Shown: piece after piece, positions 19,261 to 19,528 of the stretch
How positions within the stretch are numbered: position 1 is the first letter of the stretch
Layout: the number at the start of each line of letters is the position of its first letter
NCBI GenBank assembly: GCA_013816275.1
Contig: JACDER010000002.1
Location: 1 to 19,528, forward strand
Length of the DNA: 19,528 nucleotides
Source of the DNA: Actinomycetota bacterium
GTDB taxonomy: Bacteria > Actinomycetota > Thermoleophilia > Gaiellales > Gaiellaceae
Reading direction: 5' to 3'
Notes under the pieces: model-generated
What the model was told of the DNA's origin: nothing
Seen by the model: the letters and a program-made list of their open reading frames with translations, nothing else
The model's database searches: none
Position numbers and translations under genes: made by a program

Positions 19261-19528
19261 TCAGGTCTCGAGCGGCGGGTTCTGGACGTTGTGCTCGGTG
19301 GCGTAGGCGTCCACGAGCGTGTTGATCGCGTCGAACCCCTGGTCGTACGCGTAGTTGATCTTCACGAAGGGCTCCCACTTGTCGGGGAGCGCATCCTCCG
19401 GAAAGATCGCGTCGACCGGGCATTCCGGTTCGCATGCACCGCAGTCGATGCACTCCTCCGGATCGATCACGAGGATCCGACCCGCCTCGTGGATGCAGTC
19501 GACCGGGCAGACGTCGACGCAGGATAGG
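19261..19528 (-). CDS. fdxA: 7Fe-type bacterial ferredoxin, N-terminus cut by window edge
   Basis: 88 residues are visible, read by hand from the window edge: [19 protein letters not shown], then [22 protein letters not shown]. The classical CxxCxxCxxxCP motif is in [12 protein letters not shown]. The upstream cysteines in [10 protein letters not shown] match the first half of FdxA-type [3Fe-4S]/[4Fe-4S] ferredoxins. The C-terminal part ([31 protein letters not shown]) is the usual extension in this family. It is a soluble low-potential electron carrier. The N-terminus, including the first cluster cysteine and the start codon, lies beyond 19528. The internal GTG at 19470 is not the start, because the frame and homology continue upstream. 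Confidence 0.93.
   Translation of the reverse strand, partial: LSCVDVCPVDCIHEAGRILVIDPEECIDCGACEPECPVDAIFPEDALPDKWEPFVKINYAYDQGFDAINTLVDAYATEHNVQNPPLET

Noticed and set aside
16365..19528. Mobile element or prophage suggested by the 'plasmid stabilization' gene
   Set aside because: No integrase, transposase, attachment repeats or phage genes nearby. The family is common on chromosomes despite its name.

Overview
The window is about 19.5 kb of high-GC, gene-dense bacterial chromosome. Gene content (a radical SAM protein of the Rv2578c type, a primary-type sigma factor, a 7Fe-type ferredoxin, cupredoxin, acyl-CoA dehydrogenase), frequent GTG starts, many apparently leaderless promoters and a CGAAC-N4-GTTCG SOS box suggest an actinobacterium. 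A deep-branching soil lineage such as Thermoleophilia/Gaiellales is my guess; no rRNA or other marker is present to prove it. I see no phage, insertion sequence, CRISPR array, tRNA or rRNA.

Layout, left to right. 1-2583 (minus): a truncated methyltransferase, an acyl-CoA dehydrogenase and a two-domain VOC protein. 2617-3078 (+): cyclophilin. 3075-3869 (minus): secreted trypsin-like protease. 3918-6189 (+): YtcJ-type amidohydrolase, a 42/43-bp repeat cluster and a GNAT acetyltransferase that starts at the edge of the last repeat. 6184-7503 (minus): M20 dipeptidase. 7534-9910 (+): small exported protein and an NhaA antiporter fused to a DsbA-like thioredoxin domain. 9914-12053 (minus): RpoD-type sigma factor and a membrane-anchored TPR-like protein. 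12102-12479 (+): JAMM metalloprotease. 12466-12843 (minus): cupredoxin. 12870-13121 (+): pterin carbinolamine dehydratase. 13118-15411 (minus): CNNM/CBS/CorC membrane protein and an MBL-fold hydrolase. 15455-16553 (+): radical SAM protein and a 62-aa protein. 16539-19528 (minus): FAD oxidoreductase, two-domain VOC protein, small basic 'plasmid stabilization'-type protein, a ~530-bp gap, and a 5'-truncated ferredoxin.

The genes are mostly unrelated housekeeping and accessory functions. The architecture is the striking part. Direction alternates: six convergent junctions either overlap by 4-15 bp or are separated by 3 bp, and six divergent gaps are only 26-48 bp. Ten of 22 assignable starts have a TANNNT hexamer exactly 6 or 7 nt before the ATG/GTG, the geometry of a leaderless transcript. 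One of these, upstream of the radical SAM gene, is a perfect TATAAT. It overlaps a 10+2+10 perfect palindrome centred on a classical actinobacterial/Firmicute LexA box, so this gene, and perhaps the divergent MBL hydrolase, is predicted to be SOS-controlled. Other unexplained structure includes the 42/43-bp repeats, a palindrome plus direct repeats in front of the sigma factor gene, and operator-like repeats upstream of the plasmid-stabilization-type gene.
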